Shown here: piece after piece, positions 8,034 through 18,051 of the stretch
How positions within the stretch are numbered: the first letter of the stretch is position 1
Layout of the letters: each line of letters starts with the position of its first letter
Assembly: GCA_944323205.1 (NCBI GenBank)
Contig: CALURO010000014.1
Location: 1-51,847, forward strand
Length of the DNA: 51,847 nt
Source: an uncultured Mucispirillum sp.
GTDB lineage: Bacteria > Chrysiogenota > Deferribacteres > Deferribacterales > Mucispirillaceae
Direction of reading: 5' to 3'
Position numbers and translations under genes: made by a program
Notes under the pieces: generated by a model
Told to the model about the DNA's origin: nothing
What the model saw: only the letters and a program-made list of their open reading frames with translations
The model's database searches: none

Positions 8034-9590
8034 GTGGAACATATTAATGTTGGTTTTTTATCTATCTTTCCACCTATTATTGCAATAGTTTTAGCCTTAA
8101 AATCTAAAGATGTTGTTTCTTCTTTGATTATAGGTATTTTATCAGGTACAGTTATTTATGTGTTTAATGTCCCAGCTGTAAATGGTGCAGAAACATCATT
8201 TTTTCATAAACTTATTCTTTCAATAGAATATATGTTTACAATTATGGCTGATAAGTTTGATGTTATGATGATTATATTTATGTGTGTACTTGGTGCATTA
8301 GTTGCAGTTATTACTTTGGCAGGTGGTGCAAGAGCCTATGGAGAGTGGGCTTCTAAAAAAGTCAAATCACCAGTTGGTGCAAAACTTGCTACTTCTATTT
8401 TAGGGATTGTTATATTTATTGATGACTATTTTAACTGTTTAACTGTGGGAACTGTTATGCGCCCAGTTACAGACCAGCATAAAATTTCCCGCGAAAAACT
8501 TGCATATCTTATAGATGCTATGGCAGCACCAGTATGCATCATTGCCCCAATTTCTAGCTGGGCAGCTTCTATTTTAACTTATCTTCCAGAAAATGTAGAT
8601 AGAATGCAGATGTTTTTAAATACTATTCCTTTTAACTTTTATGCTCTTTTAACTATTGTAATGGTTCTGCTGCTTTCTGTATGGAATTTAGATTTTGGTC
8701 CTATGGCTAAATTTGAAAGACAGGCAAAACATAAAAAAACTCTTGATGATATTCAAACTCATACATCTCATACTGATGACTTCTCTGCTAGAAACATATC
8801 AGAAAAAGGTAAAGTATATGACTTATTAATACCTATATTAGCATTAATATTATTTTCAGTTTTAGCAATGCTTTACACTGGCGGATATTTTAGTGAAGAT
8901 AAAACATTATTTCAGGCTTTTGGTGATACTGCTCCTACAAAATCACTTGTTTTAGGTGGCTTTGGTGCTGTTATAGTTGCTTTTATACTATTTCTGCCAC
9001 GAAAAGTGCTTAACTTTCATGATTTTATGGACGGCATAGTTCTTGGCGTAAAATCAATGATTACTGCATGTATGATACTTGCTTTTGCCTGGACTATTAA
9101 AGGTGTCTGTGATGTTCTTTCTACTGGTGCTTATGTAAGCCATATTGTAGAAGCATCTAATATGCCAGTAGTATTAATACCTGCAATAGTTTTTCTTGTT
9201 GCTGCCCTGCTTTCTTTTTCAATAGGTACATCTTGGGGGACATTTGGTATATTAATACCTATTATACTTACAGTATCTGAAAGTGTTGCTCCAGAGCTGA
9301 TTATTATAAACCTTGCAGCTACACTTGCAGGCTCAGTTTTTGGTGACCACTGCTCACCTATTTCAGACACTACAATTCTTTCTTCTACAGGTGCTGCATG
9401 TAGACATATAGACCATGTTACAACCCAGATTCCTTATGCCACTATTGTTGCTGTTGTATCTTTTATTGGCTTTATTATTGCAGGCCTTACAAAAAGCTGG
9501 CTGCTTTCATTTGGAGCTGCATTTATTCTGCTTATAATCTCACTTGTAATACTTCACAAAAGAAATTCAGATTTATATGGAGATGAGTAA
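8034..9590 (+). CDS. nhaC: Na+/H+ antiporter, NhaC family
   Basis: 518 residues with about twelve membrane segments. Family marks include the N-terminal FPPIIAIVLALKSKDVVSSLIIGILSG, the polar in-membrane stretch FIDDYFNCLTVGTVMRPVTD near residues 130-150, PVCIIAPISSW, and the C-terminal SVFGDHCSPISDTTILSSTGA. It exchanges Na+ for H+ across the inner membrane; related proteins also swap organic acids. The start is GTG with AGGAG eight bases upstream. A strong terminator follows at 9622, so it appears to be a single-gene unit. Confidence 0.85.
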   Translation: MEHINVGFLSIFPPIIAIVLALKSKDVVSSLIIGILSGTVIYVFNVPAVNGAETSFFHKLILSIEYMFTIMADKFDVMMIIFMCVLGALVAVITLAGGARAYGEWASKKVKSPVGAKLATSILGIVIFIDDYFNCLTVGTVMRPVTDQHKISREKLAYLIDAMAAPVCIIAPISSWAASILTYLPENVDRMQMFLNTIPFNFYALLTIVMVLLLSVWNLDFGPMAKFERQAKHKKTLDDIQTHTSHTDDFSARNISEKGKVYDLLIPILALILFSVLAMLYTGGYFSEDKTLFQAFGDTAPTKSLVLGGFGAVIVAFILFLPRKVLNFHDFMDGIVLGVKSMITACMILAFAWTIKGVCDVLSTGAYVSHIVEASNMPVVLIPAIVFLVAALLSFSIGTSWGTFGILIPIILTVSESVAPELIIINLAATLAGSVFGDHCSPISDTTILSSTGAACRHIDHVTTQIPYATIVAVVSFIGFIIAGLTKSWLLSFGAAFILLIISLVILHKRNSDLYGDE

Positions 9591-9621
9591 CTATTCATCT
9601 TTATAAACAATAATATTTTAC

Positions 9622-9654
9622 GAGCTTGCATATTTTTTGCAAGCTCAATTTTTT
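9622..9654 (+). terminator. Rho-independent terminator of nhaC
   Basis: GAGCTTGCA (9622-9630) pairs with TGCAAGCTC (9638-9646) and is followed by AATTTTTT. The T run ends 12 bases before the next start codon. Confidence 0.8.
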
Positions 9655-9666
9655 ATACGAGGTAAT

Positions 9667-11436
9667 ATGGAAAATATTTTAAATAAAGAAAAATCACTTT
9701 ATCTTGCAAGACATGCTAATAACCCAGTTCACTGGCAGCCTTGGAGTGAAGAAGTATTTGAAATGGCAAAAAAATTAAACCGACCTGTATTTGTCAACAT
9801 TGGTTATTCATCATGCCACTGGTGCAGGGTAATGGAAAAGGAATCTTTTGAAGATAAAGAAACTGCAAAAATATTAAATGAAAAATACATTCCAGTAAAA
9901 GTAGATAAAGATGAATATCCTGATGTAGATAAAGAATATCAGTTTTATATTCAGTCAACTGGAGATAGCGGTGGCTGGCCATTATCTATTTTTTTAACAC
10001 CAGATAAAGAGCCTTTTTATGCAGGCACTTATTTTCCAAAAGAAAAAAATGGTGCAAATCCTGCATTTAAAACAATACTTGAAAGCATAAGCAATGTATT
10101 TCATAATAAATATGATGAAATAGAAAAAGTAATAAATACAAGAAAAGAGTTTATTACATCATTTAATCAGGCAAATAAACCGCTTATACCAGAAGACAAA
10201 ATAAAAGAATACAGAAAAAATGAATTTATTAAAATTTTTGACCCTGTATATTTTGGTTTTAGAGAAGGTGCAAAGTTTCCATATATCTCATCTATGATGT
10301 ATCTGCTTGATAATTTTCATGAAAAAGAATATGCAGAATTTTTAATAAATACTGCTGATAAAATATGCACTATGGGGCTTTCTGACCATCTTTTTGGCGG
10401 TTTTTTTAGATATACAGTAGATAGAATGTGGCATATGCCGCATTTTGAAAAAATGCTTTCTGATAATGCTCAAATATCATCATTTTTAATACAGCTTTAC
10501 AGAAAAACTGGCAACAGGCTTTATTTATACACTGCACAAAAAGCTGTTGATTTTGTAATGTATGGACCTTTAAGAACTGATTATGGTTATTTAGACAGCC
10601 TTGATGCTGATTCTCCAAATAATAACGGCGATTACGAAGAAGGCTATTTTTATAAAGTAACTGACAGAGATTTTACTGTTTTAAGCGAAAAAGAGCTGAA
10701 AAACTTTCCTAATGAAGCGGGAGTTTATAATGGTGTGATATACCTTAAACATAAAGAATATATAAAAGCTGCAGCTCTTGATATATCTTTAAAAAAAGCA
10801 GCTGACAGGATAAGCACAATAAAAGCTCATCCAGAGCCTGATAATAAAGCTGTGAGCGGTCATAACTTTATGTTCTGCACTACCCTTTTAAATATGTATG
10901 AAGCAGAAAATGAGCCTTACGAGCTGGAACAGGCACTTGCTCTCTATCATAAACTGCGTCATTTAGTAGTTTCTGGCAGTAAAGTATATCATGGACTTTA
11001 TGCTGAAGAAGATGAAATAAATAAATTAATGCAGGCAAACTCTGACAAAGAAAATAAAGCATATTTAGAAGAATATATAATTAACCATAGAGTTTTATCT
11101 GACCATGTATATTATCTTGAAGCAACATTAAAATTTTATGAAATAACAAACGAAAATGAATTTCTTTTAATTGCAAAAAATATTATAAAAGAAATAGAAA
11201 ATACTTTTATTGAAGATGGTATTCCATTTTTAGATACAAAACATAAAATAAAAGACAGCTTTGATGATGATAAGCCAAACCCTGTCGGATTATACCTGTA
11301 TTTAATTAATAAGTACAGCCGTGACTTAAATATACAGGCAGATAGTAGACTTATTGCCTATGCAGAAGACAGAGCAGCTAGATTTCCAACAGGACACCCA
11401 ACAATGATTAGAGCATTAGAATTACTAAATAAATAA
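9667..11436 (+). CDS. DUF255 thioredoxin-like domain protein (YyaL/SPATA20 family)
   Basis: 589 residues. The N-terminal thioredoxin-like domain begins [17 protein letters not shown] and contains [14 protein letters not shown], the CxWC motif typical of the family, then [10 protein letters not shown] and [11 protein letters not shown]. The rest is an alpha/alpha-barrel-like domain with [22 protein letters not shown] and ending in HPTMIRAL. The biochemical role is not established; a redox or carbohydrate-related role has been proposed for the fold. I start at the ATG with GAGGT upstream. The last residues are followed 15 bp later by an acetyltransferase on the same strand. Confidence 0.88.
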   Translation: MENILNKEKSLYLARHANNPVHWQPWSEEVFEMAKKLNRPVFVNIGYSSCHWCRVMEKESFEDKETAKILNEKYIPVKVDKDEYPDVDKEYQFYIQSTGDSGGWPLSIFLTPDKEPFYAGTYFPKEKNGANPAFKTILESISNVFHNKYDEIEKVINTRKEFITSFNQANKPLIPEDKIKEYRKNEFIKIFDPVYFGFREGAKFPYISSMMYLLDNFHEKEYAEFLINTADKICTMGLSDHLFGGFFRYTVDRMWHMPHFEKMLSDNAQISSFLIQLYRKTGNRLYLYTAQKAVDFVMYGPLRTDYGYLDSLDADSPNNNGDYEEGYFYKVTDRDFTVLSEKELKNFPNEAGVYNGVIYLKHKEYIKAAALDISLKKAADRISTIKAHPEPDNKAVSGHNFMFCTTLLNMYEAENEPYELEQALALYHKLRHLVVSGSKVYHGLYAEEDEINKLMQANSDKENKAYLEEYIINHRVLSDHVYYLEATLKFYEITNENEFLLIAKNIIKEIENTFIEDGIPFLDTKHKIKDSFDDDKPNPVGLYLYLINKYSRDLNIQADSRLIAYAEDRAARFPTGHPTMIRALELLNK

Positions 11437-11451
11437 TAAAAAGAGGTTTAA

Positions 11452-11958
11452 ATGAGTAATATTGTATTTGAAAAAGGTAATTTTAAAATCAAATGTGCAG
11501 AAAAAGAAGATGCACTTACTATTTATGAGCTTATCAGAGGTATTGCAGAGTATGAAAAAATGCTTGATGAAGTAGAAAATACCCCTGAAATGATAAAAGA
11601 ATGGCTTTTTGAGAAAAAAACTGCAGAAACATATATTGGTGAAGAAGCAGGTATTCCAGTTGGCTTTATTTTATTTTTCCATAACTACTCTACTTTTGTT
11701 GGAAGAGCTGGAATATATGTGGAAGACTTATTTATTATACCAGAAAAGCGTGGTAAAGGATATGGTAAACTATTACTTGCATTTGCAGCACATACTGCTG
11801 TTGAAAGAAACTGTGGTAGAATGGAGTGGACATGCCTTAACTGGAATAAACCATCACTTGAATTTTATGAAAGTATAGGTGCTGTTAAAATGACAGAGTG
11901 GACAACTCACCGTCTTACAGGTGATACCCTTTCTAACTTTGCAAAGTGCTTAAAATAA
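11452..11958 (+). CDS. GNAT N-acetyltransferase, spermidine/diamine acetyltransferase-like
   Basis: 168 residues. The acetyl-CoA loop is seen in VEDLFIIPEKRGKGYGKLLLAFAA (R/Q-x-x-G-x-G/A pattern). LIRGIAEYEKM near residue 23 and LNWNKPSLEFYESIGAVKMTEWTTHRLTG at the C-terminus match the SSAT-type subgroup that acetylates small polyamines or thialysine. ATG preceded by AGAGGT. It probably shares a transcript with the DUF255 gene (15 bp apart), with a terminator hairpin at 12005. The substrate is inferred from the subgroup only. Confidence 0.85.
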   Translation: MSNIVFEKGNFKIKCAEKEDALTIYELIRGIAEYEKMLDEVENTPEMIKEWLFEKKTAETYIGEEAGIPVGFILFFHNYSTFVGRAGIYVEDLFIIPEKRGKGYGKLLLAFAAHTAVERNCGRMEWTCLNWNKPSLEFYESIGAVKMTEWTTHRLTGDTLSNFAKCLK

Positions 11959-12004
11959 GTTCAGTAATCACATTATATTTTTTATAGCTTTTCATGATAA
12001 AAAA

Positions 12005-12025
12005 GCCACCAGTTTAGCTGGTGGC
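12005..12025. terminator. Hairpin between convergent genes
   Basis: GCCACCAG-TTTAG-CTGGTGGC, a perfect 8-bp GC-rich stem between the acetyltransferase and the chemoreceptor, which converge here. On the minus strand it is followed by TTTTTTATCA, so it fits best as terminator of the chemoreceptor gene. Confidence 0.7.
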
Positions 12026-12055
12026 AATGTTATATACACATTAATTTTTTTAATC

Positions 12056-13543
12056 TTAACTATATCTATGGATTAATTTATCTAATATAGAAACTAAATC
12101 TTCCACATTTCTTTCAAGCTCTTCTACAAGTATGTTATTTTCTTCAAATTTGTTGTTTTCTATATTATTCATAATTTGAGTACCTAAATCATGCACCCTT
12201 TTATGTATTGGTTCAATAGATTTAAAATCTTTATCATCTCCATACTGGTCCATACCTTCATTATAATAAAATTTGCCAAAAGCACAAGTTAAGTGATTAG
12301 GAAGCTGTATAACATTTTTCATATAATTATTAACAAGCAGTCTTCTCATAAAAGCAATATGTGCTGTTTTTGCAGCAATAAATGAACCTGATTTTGATGC
12401 ATATTTTATTCCTGTAAATTTAGTTTCAAGAGTATTTAAAGAAAGTGCCATATCATTAAATGCTTTGAAAAGCTCTGCAATTTTATCAGTAACTTGTTGA
12501 GATTCTGAACTCATTTCTTCTAAATTAGAACCTATTTGATGAATAACTGAATTTTGTTCTTCTGAAGCTGCCATAATTTCACTGATAGACTGGTTTAAAT
12601 CAAGACTTGATTTATATATATCTTGGAAATTATTAAATGACGAATCAATACCAGCTCTTTGGTCCATAAGCATTTTTGTAATAATATCCATTCTTGATGT
12701 AACTGTAGCAATACTTTTCTGCATATCACTTACTGTTTCACCTATCTGCTTAGTTGAGTTTGATGTTTTTTCTGCTAAGTTTCTAACTTCATCAGCAACA
12801 ACTGCAAATCCGCGGCCAGCCTCCCCAGCTCTTGCTGCCTCAATAGCTGCATTTAATGCCAAAAGATTAGTTTGGTCAGAAATTTCATTAATAACTGCAA
12901 TAACTATTGCAATCTGGTCTGCATTATCGTTTAATATGTTTACTTCATTATTTAATTCTTTTATTGCAGTATCTATATTATCACTTACTTCTCTAGCTTT
13001 TTCCATCATAGAGCGGCCTTCATTTGTAAGCTCAACTGTTGTGTTTGATTTTTCATTGATAGTATGGGTATTAACTGTAATATTTTCTGTAGCAATAAGC
13101 ATTTCACTTTGCACTGTATTAATTGATTGAGAAATTTCATTACTTTTCTGTACTAAATCATTTGTCATCATAAGGTTTTGAGTAACAAATAACCCCTGCT
13201 TGCCAGTAGTAGCCACTGTATCCAAAGTGCTTAAATAATCACTTTCTGTATTACACATATATTTATTTAGACTTTTATAAAAATGTTCCATATCAGGATG
13301 ATGGTTTATATCTTCCTGAGATATACGCACTGAAATATCATTATTTTGATTTGCAATATTATCTATTAATCGCTCAGCAGAAGCAAACCCTTTTGTCTGC
13401 AATTGATAAACAAAAAAGTAACCTAAAACAATAACCGTTGCCATCAATGCATCAACTAATACTGGAAAATTAAAAAAGATAATCAATGGAAATAATATTA
13501 AAGAAATTATTGTCACAATTAAATATAGATATTTGACTTTCAT
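12056..13543 (-). CDS. Methyl-accepting chemotaxis protein with C-terminal CZB zinc-binding domain
   Basis: 495 residues. Two membrane helices lie close together at about 5-48 with almost no periplasmic loop, so sensing is cytoplasmic. The signalling hairpin tip is [42 protein letters not shown] written in parts: residues 219-238 and 239-260 hold the invariant core. The C-terminal CZB domain has His395 (TAHIAFMRR), Cys420 ([10 protein letters not shown]), His447 and His451 ([12 protein letters not shown]), the zinc ligands of the family. Characterised CZB receptors use a zinc-cysteine switch and respond to oxidants such as hypochlorous acid. It is monocistronic. Confidence 0.92.
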   Translation of the reverse strand: MKVKYLYLIVTIISLILFPLIIFFNFPVLVDALMATVIVLGYFFVYQLQTKGFASAERLIDNIANQNNDISVRISQEDINHHPDMEHFYKSLNKYMCNTESDYLSTLDTVATTGKQGLFVTQNLMMTNDLVQKSNEISQSINTVQSEMLIATENITVNTHTINEKSNTTVELTNEGRSMMEKAREVSDNIDTAIKELNNEVNILNDNADQIAIVIAVINEISDQTNLLALNAAIEAARAGEAGRGFAVVADEVRNLAEKTSNSTKQIGETVSDMQKSIATVTSRMDIITKMLMDQRAGIDSSFNNFQDIYKSSLDLNQSISEIMAASEEQNSVIHQIGSNLEEMSSESQQVTDKIAELFKAFNDMALSLNTLETKFTGIKYASKSGSFIAAKTAHIAFMRRLLVNNYMKNVIQLPNHLTCAFGKFYYNEGMDQYGDDKDFKSIEPIHKRVHDLGTQIMNNIENNKFEENNILVEELERNVEDLVSILDKLIHRYS

Positions 13544-13695
13544 AAGAAACTCCTAAGACATACATTATCACTATAATATAATAACACTATAAAACTATTT
13601 TTGTAAATAAATATTTTTGACTAATGTAAAATAATTATTTATATTTAACACAAGCTAATCTTTTGTTTTAAAAATAAAGTATAAAATCTGATTTT

Positions 13696-14205
13696 TTAAT
13701 CAAAGATATAAATTATAATCCCTGAAGTAAATGCAGAAAATACAATTACAAAGTTAGCAAAAATAACACCTGTTATTAAATATATTAATTTTTCATATAT
13801 TGAAAAATCATATAATTCTTTAATATATTTTATAAAAATATATGTTATATAAATAAATACTGACATTGATTCTGCAAGCATAAATAATATAATAAACCCA
13901 GCTAAATAGTCAAAATAATTGCCATAAAGCAGTTTAATACCACTTACCATAATAGCTGCAAAAGAAAGGAAAAAAGTTATAAAAAAATAAAATGACGAAA
14001 GCCATTCTTTTATACTATAATATTTATGATAAAGCATATTAATAATAATACATGGCAAAGTATTAACTATAAAAATAACTGCTGTTACTCTTGCAGAAAC
14101 ATTATGGTATCCACCCCACATATACGATAAAATCAAAAATGGAATAAAAGCTGTTACTATTGATAAAATAAAAATTCTTAATACTCTATTTAAGGTAAAA
14201 TCCAT
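13696..14205 (-). CDS. Integral membrane protein of unknown function
   Basis: 169 residues with five hydrophobic segments: IFILSIVTAFIPFLILSY, VTAVIFIVNTLPCIIINML, SFYFFITFFLSFAAIMVSG, DYLAGFIILFMLAESMSVF plus IYITYIFI, and LITGVIFANFVIVFSAFTSG. Charged residues are few and there is no motif I recognise. It lies between the dap operon terminator and the chemoreceptor, on the same strand as both. There is no strong ribosome binding site (AACGAAGGTT before ATG contains GAAGG). It could be a small sensor or transporter accessory; nothing in the sequence decides this. Confidence 0.6.
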   Translation of the reverse strand: MDFTLNRVLRIFILSIVTAFIPFLILSYMWGGYHNVSARVTAVIFIVNTLPCIIINMLYHKYYSIKEWLSSFYFFITFFLSFAAIMVSGIKLLYGNYFDYLAGFIILFMLAESMSVFIYITYIFIKYIKELYDFSIYEKLIYLITGVIFANFVIVFSAFTSGIIIYIFD

Positions 14206-14261
14206 ACTAACCTTCGTTTTAAAACATTAAACGAATTCTACTATATATTTTAAAAATATAC

Positions 14262-14288
14262 AAATAAAAAATGGGGAGCATGCTCCCC
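14262..14288 (-). terminator. Rho-independent terminator of the dap operon
   Basis: GGGGAGCATGCTCCCC (14273-14288) is a perfect palindromic stem. On the minus strand it is followed by ATTTTTTATTT. It lies 22 bases after the dapB stop codon. Confidence 0.85.
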
Positions 14289-14310
14289 AAAAGTATCTAA
14301 ATATAAATAA

Positions 14311-15114
14311 TTAAGCAAGTCCTAATACATTTTTCATATTATACATACCCTTTGGCTTATCAGCAAGCCATAAAGCAGCAGTAACTGCACCGCCTGCAAA
14401 TGTTTTTCTTGAATGGGCTCTGTGAGTTATCTCTATCCTTTCCCCATTCCCAAAGAAAAATACAGTATGGTCACCAGCTACATCACCGCCCCTTAATGTT
14501 TGTATACCTATTTCGTTTGGTTTACGCTCGCCAATAATACCATGCCTTGCATATACTGCATTTTCAGCTAAATTTAAGCCTGCCCCTTCTGCTGCAGCTT
14601 CTGCCATTGCCATAGCTGTGCCGCTAGGTGCATCTTTTTTCATATTATGGTGAGTTTCTATAAGCTCTATATCGTAGCCTTTTAAAAGTCTTGCTGCCTC
14701 TTTTATTAACTCTAATGCTATATTAACGCCAAGGCTCATATTTGGAGCAAGCACAACAGGCACTTTTTCTGATAATTTTTCTACTGCTTTTTTCTGCTCA
14801 GCAGAAAAACCTGTGCTGCCAATAACTATCGGTTTGCCAGCTTTTTCATATAAAGGCAGGTTATTATATGTAGGCTCTGCACCTGTAAAATCTATTATCA
14901 CATCAGCATTTTCAGCACTTTCTAATATATCATCACTAATTACTGGACCGCCTTTGCCACAGCCTGCAATTTCATATAAATTCTGGCCTAAAACATCACT
15001 GCCTTTTCTATCAACAGCACCTGCAGCCTCAGCATTTTCATTATTATATACTGCTTCTGCAATATTTCTACCCATTCTGCCTGCTGCACCTATAATACAT
15101 ATTTTCACAGCCAT
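14311..15114 (-). CDS. dapB: 4-hydroxy-tetrahydrodipicolinate reductase
   Basis: 267 residues. The N-terminal Rossmann motif is CIIGAAGRMGRNI (residues 6-18). The substrate site ETHHNMKKDAPSGTA holds His155, His156 and Lys160, the family's acid/base pair. It reduces the product of DapA with NAD(P)H in the diaminopimelate branch that feeds lysine and peptidoglycan. It is the last gene of dapF-dapA-dapB, 15 bp after dapA, and is followed by a strong terminator. ATG is preceded by AAGGAG. Confidence 0.96.
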   Translation of the reverse strand: MAVKICIIGAAGRMGRNIAEAVYNNENAEAAGAVDRKGSDVLGQNLYEIAGCGKGGPVISDDILESAENADVIIDFTGAEPTYNNLPLYEKAGKPIVIGSTGFSAEQKKAVEKLSEKVPVVLAPNMSLGVNIALELIKEAARLLKGYDIELIETHHNMKKDAPSGTAMAMAEAAAEGAGLNLAENAVYARHGIIGERKPNEIGIQTLRGGDVAGDHTVFFFGNGERIEITHRAHSRKTFAGGAVTAALWLADKPKGMYNMKNVLGLA

Positions 15115-15129
15115 TTATATTTCTCCTTA

Positions 15130-16014
15130 TTAATCTCGAACTATTTTAATATTAAGTTTTTCCATAATGGATTTTAATTTTTGAGTATTTTCTTTTGTCA
15201 TTTCCACAAGCGGCAGTCGTATTTCATTTTCCACAAGCCCCATCATATAAGCTGCTTTTTTTGCAGGGATAGGGTTAGTTTCAAAAAATACACCTTTGCA
15301 TAAGTCTAAAAGCTCATAATGGAGTTTCCTGCCAAACAGCATATCATTATTTAACACTGCCTTACACATTTGAGCCATTTTTTTAGGTGCCACATTTGCA
15401 ACTACAGAAATAACCCCTTTTGCTCCCATTGCCATCATAGGAAAAGTAAGCGAATCTTCTCCAGATATTACATCAAAACTTTCATCAGTATGCTGCATAA
15501 TAGCTCCTGCCTGGTCAAGAGAGCCACTTGCTTCTTTAATACCTGTTATATTTTTTATCTTAGATAAGCGGATAACTGTATCAGGCAGCATATTTACCCC
15601 TGTTCTACCTGGAACATTATATAAAATAATAGGTATATCTACCTTTTCAGCAATAGTTTTAAAGTGCTGATATAAGCCATCTTGTGTAGGTTTATTATAA
15701 TATGGAGTAATGGAAAGCACCGCATCTGCACCTGATTTTTTAGCATGTTCTGTAAGAAAAACTGCTTCTTTAGTGCTGTTTGAACCAGCCCCTGCTATAA
15801 CAGGAATTCTTTTTTTTGCCTGGTCAATAACTATTTCTATAACTCTGCAATGCTCTTCATGGGAAAGAGTAGCAGATTCCCCTGTTGTGCCGCACGGAAC
15901 AATTGCATCAGTGCCTTCTGCAATATGAAACTCTACAAGCTCTCTTAATGCTTTTTCGTCAACTTCATTATTTTTAAATGGTGTAATAAGTGCAACTATA
16001 CTGCCTTGAAACAT
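15130..16014 (-). CDS. dapA: 4-hydroxy-tetrahydrodipicolinate synthase
   Basis: 294 residues, a class I (Schiff base) aldolase barrel. It has CGTTGESATL (about 41-50), the tyrosine pair in ITPYYNKPT (105-106), LYNVPGRTG with Tyr132, and the Schiff-base lysine Lys160 in NITGIKEASG. It condenses pyruvate with aspartate semialdehyde, the first committed step to diaminopimelate. ATG has GGAGG upstream. It lies 12 bp after dapF. Confidence 0.96.
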   Translation of the reverse strand: MFQGSIVALITPFKNNEVDEKALRELVEFHIAEGTDAIVPCGTTGESATLSHEEHCRVIEIVIDQAKKRIPVIAGAGSNSTKEAVFLTEHAKKSGADAVLSITPYYNKPTQDGLYQHFKTIAEKVDIPIILYNVPGRTGVNMLPDTVIRLSKIKNITGIKEASGSLDQAGAIMQHTDESFDVISGEDSLTFPMMAMGAKGVISVVANVAPKKMAQMCKAVLNNDMLFGRKLHYELLDLCKGVFFETNPIPAKKAAYMMGLVENEIRLPLVEMTKENTQKLKSIMEKLNIKIVRD

Positions 16015-16026
16015 TATATCCTCCGC

Positions 16027-16839
16027 TTAATAATTATATGCTTCTTCTTGTAATTTTCCTATATAAACTCTGCGTCCTTCGCCTTGAAGATACACAGTAT
16101 CATTATCATAATAAACTGTAAGAATTTTACCACCTGCTGTTAAAAGACGGACAGGGCCTTTTACAAGTCCTTTTTTAATAGCAACAATAGCAGAGGCTGC
16201 ACAGCCTGTTCCACATGCTAAAGTTTCCCCTTCTACGCCTCTTTCATAAGTTCTTATTTTTAATGAATTTTCTCCAGTTACTTCTATAAAATTAACATTT
16301 GTGCCGTTTACTGCAAAATCTTTGTTATACCTTATATCTCTACCCAGTGAAAATACATCGGTTTCTGCAGCATTATCACAAATTATAACAGCATGTGGAA
16401 CACCAGTATTCACTGAATGTATCTCATATTCTTTACCGCATGCAGTTACTTTTTTATCTAGCTCTAAACTGTGCGGTGGTGTAAGCATTGTTTTTACTTC
16501 ATTATTTTCCATAATGTCTGCTTTAATAATACCAGCAAGGGTTTCAAATGCCATATTTTTTCCTGCAATATTTTCTAAATAAGCATATCTTGCAGCACAT
16601 CTTGCACCATTTCCACACATTTCAGCAACTGAGCCGTCTGAATTAAAAAACTGCCATTTAAAATCAACTTGATCAGATTGTTCTATAAAAATTAAACCGT
16701 CTGCACCAACAGATAACCCCCTTGCACAGACTTTTTCTATAAAATTCTTATTATATAATGATATATATTTACCATCTCTATTATCGATTATAATAAAATC
16801 GTTACCATTACCACTCATTTTTGAAAATTGAATTTCCAT
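16027..16839 (-). CDS. dapF: Diaminopimelate epimerase
   Basis: 270 residues. The two catalytic cysteines are in place: Cys75 in AEMCGNGARCAARYA and Cys209 in ETLACGTGCAAS. The N-terminal SKMSGNGNDFIIID is also typical. It interconverts LL- and meso-diaminopimelate. It is the first gene of the dap operon. GGAG precedes the ATG. A TTGACA on the minus strand about 55 bases upstream (near 16890) has no good -10 partner, so I do not annotate the promoter. Confidence 0.96.
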   Translation of the reverse strand: MEIQFSKMSGNGNDFIIIDNRDGKYISLYNKNFIEKVCARGLSVGADGLIFIEQSDQVDFKWQFFNSDGSVAEMCGNGARCAARYAYLENIAGKNMAFETLAGIIKADIMENNEVKTMLTPPHSLELDKKVTACGKEYEIHSVNTGVPHAVIICDNAAETDVFSLGRDIRYNKDFAVNGTNVNFIEVTGENSLKIRTYERGVEGETLACGTGCAASAIVAIKKGLVKGPVRLLTAGGKILTVYYDNDTVYLQGEGRRVYIGKLQEEAYNY

Positions 16840-16917
16840 AACTGCTCCATAAATATACTTTTAAAAATGAATAACATATTTATACTATATTTGTCAAAAT
16901 AATAAATTACTTTATTA

Positions 16918-17816
16918 CTAGACAGCAGACATTATTTTTTTAACATTATTATAAGGCGGCTCACCAAATACTTTTTTATATTCTCTATTAAACTGATGCT
17001 GGCTGTTATACCCTACTTCAAAACATGCAGTTGTTACATTAAAATCTTCCATAAGCATAAGACGCTGTGCTTCATAAAGCCTTAACCGCTTTTGATACTG
17101 TAATGGGCTTAATGTGGTAACCGTGCGAAAATATCTATTAAAGGTAGATGGTGCCATGTTTACCATAGATGCAAGCGCTTCTATTTTAATATTTTCTGCA
17201 AAATGTGCTTTTAAATACTGTATTGCCTGCATAATTCTTCCACTTTTACTGCCGTAAATATTAATAGCCTTTAAACTGTTTCCTACTGGACCTTTTAATA
17301 TTCTATAATGTATTTCTTTAACTATCATAGGTGCTATAATATTTATATCATTAGGATTATCAATTAAATCAATAAGTCTTGAAAATGCATTTAATATATT
17401 ATCTGTTACATCTGCAACAGATATACCGCAGAAACATTTATCACTTATTTTTTCATTTTTGCTTATAATATCAAAAACAATATTATTATTAATAGGCAAA
17501 AGAATTGATAAATATGGATTTTCTTCTGAAATATTAGTGATATAGCTTGAAACAGGATAATCAACACTTGCTACAACATATTTTCCTGCCCCATATATAA
17601 ATTCTTCTGAGCCAAATATTGAATGTTTAACACCATTGAGCATAAGTATTATAAATGGAGAATGAAAACATCTGTTTACTTTATCAGGTTTACTTTATCA
17701 GGTTTACTTTCTCTAAAAAACTGCATACCAAAAATTTCAGTATTATACTGACCTGATGATGTAAGTTTCTTTAACACTTTATTTTTAACTTCATTTAAAA
17801 GCATCTCACTAAACAT
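16918..17816 (-). pseudogene. AraC-family regulator, frameshifted by a 14-bp tandem duplication (possibly phase-variable)
   Basis: The C-terminal part (from 17643 down) has an AraC N-domain (AraC_N type) and two helix-turn-helix motifs: IEALASMVNMAPSTFNRYFR and ATACFEVGYNSQHQFNREY-like (TTACFEVGYNSQHQFNREYK), then GEPPYNNVKK. The N-terminal part starts at ATG 17816 (GGTGG upstream): MFSEMLLNEVKNKVLKK...GMQFFRESKPDKVN. It then runs through a second CTGATAAAGTAAAC unit that shifts the frame and stops. Removing one 14-base unit restores a continuous reading ...KPDKVNRCFHSPFIILMLNG joined to the downstream frame. The intact protein would be about 294 residues. It is divergent from the SDR remnant at 17956, the usual arrangement for AraC_N regulators and their oxidoreductase targets. 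Confidence 0.85.
17674..17710. repeat. 14-bp tandem repeat (2.6 units) that breaks the AraC gene
   Basis: GTTTACTTTATCAG occurs at 17674-17687 and again at 17688-17701, followed by the first nine bases of a third unit. Fourteen is not a multiple of three, so gain or loss of a unit changes the reading frame. Confidence 0.95.
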
Positions 17817-17955
17817 ATATTTAACCACCAATTATTTTATAATTTTTAAAATAACATATTTGAGCGAATTAGGCAATAATTATAAATAATGCTGTATAGT
17901 TTTTTTTATTATTTATTATTACATTTTAGTAAATACATTTTCAATGGAGGCAAAA

Positions 17956-18007
17956 ATGGATTACGGAATAAAAGGAAAAACTGCACTTGTAACAGGTGCA
18001 AAAAAAG
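17956..18007 (+). pseudogene. N-terminal remnant of a short-chain dehydrogenase/reductase
   Basis: ATG preceded by GGAGG opens MDYGIKGKTALVTGAKK, the first strand and glycine motif (TGxxxGxG) of a classical SDR (FabG-like). At 18008 the left end of the IS3 element begins, inside the glycine motif, and the reading frame stops shortly after. The remaining ~230 codons are not found on the far side of the IS, so the gene was not merely interrupted. It was probably the divergent target of the AraC-type regulator. Confidence 0.8.
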
Positions 18008-18051
18008 TGAACATGGCCAGAAAACTTGTACAATCCATATAAGGAGCTTAT

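Noticed and set aside
16885..16896. TTGACA on the minus strand as dapF promoter
   Set aside because: The best -10 at 16-18 bases spacing is poor (TTATTC), so it was not listed as a feature.
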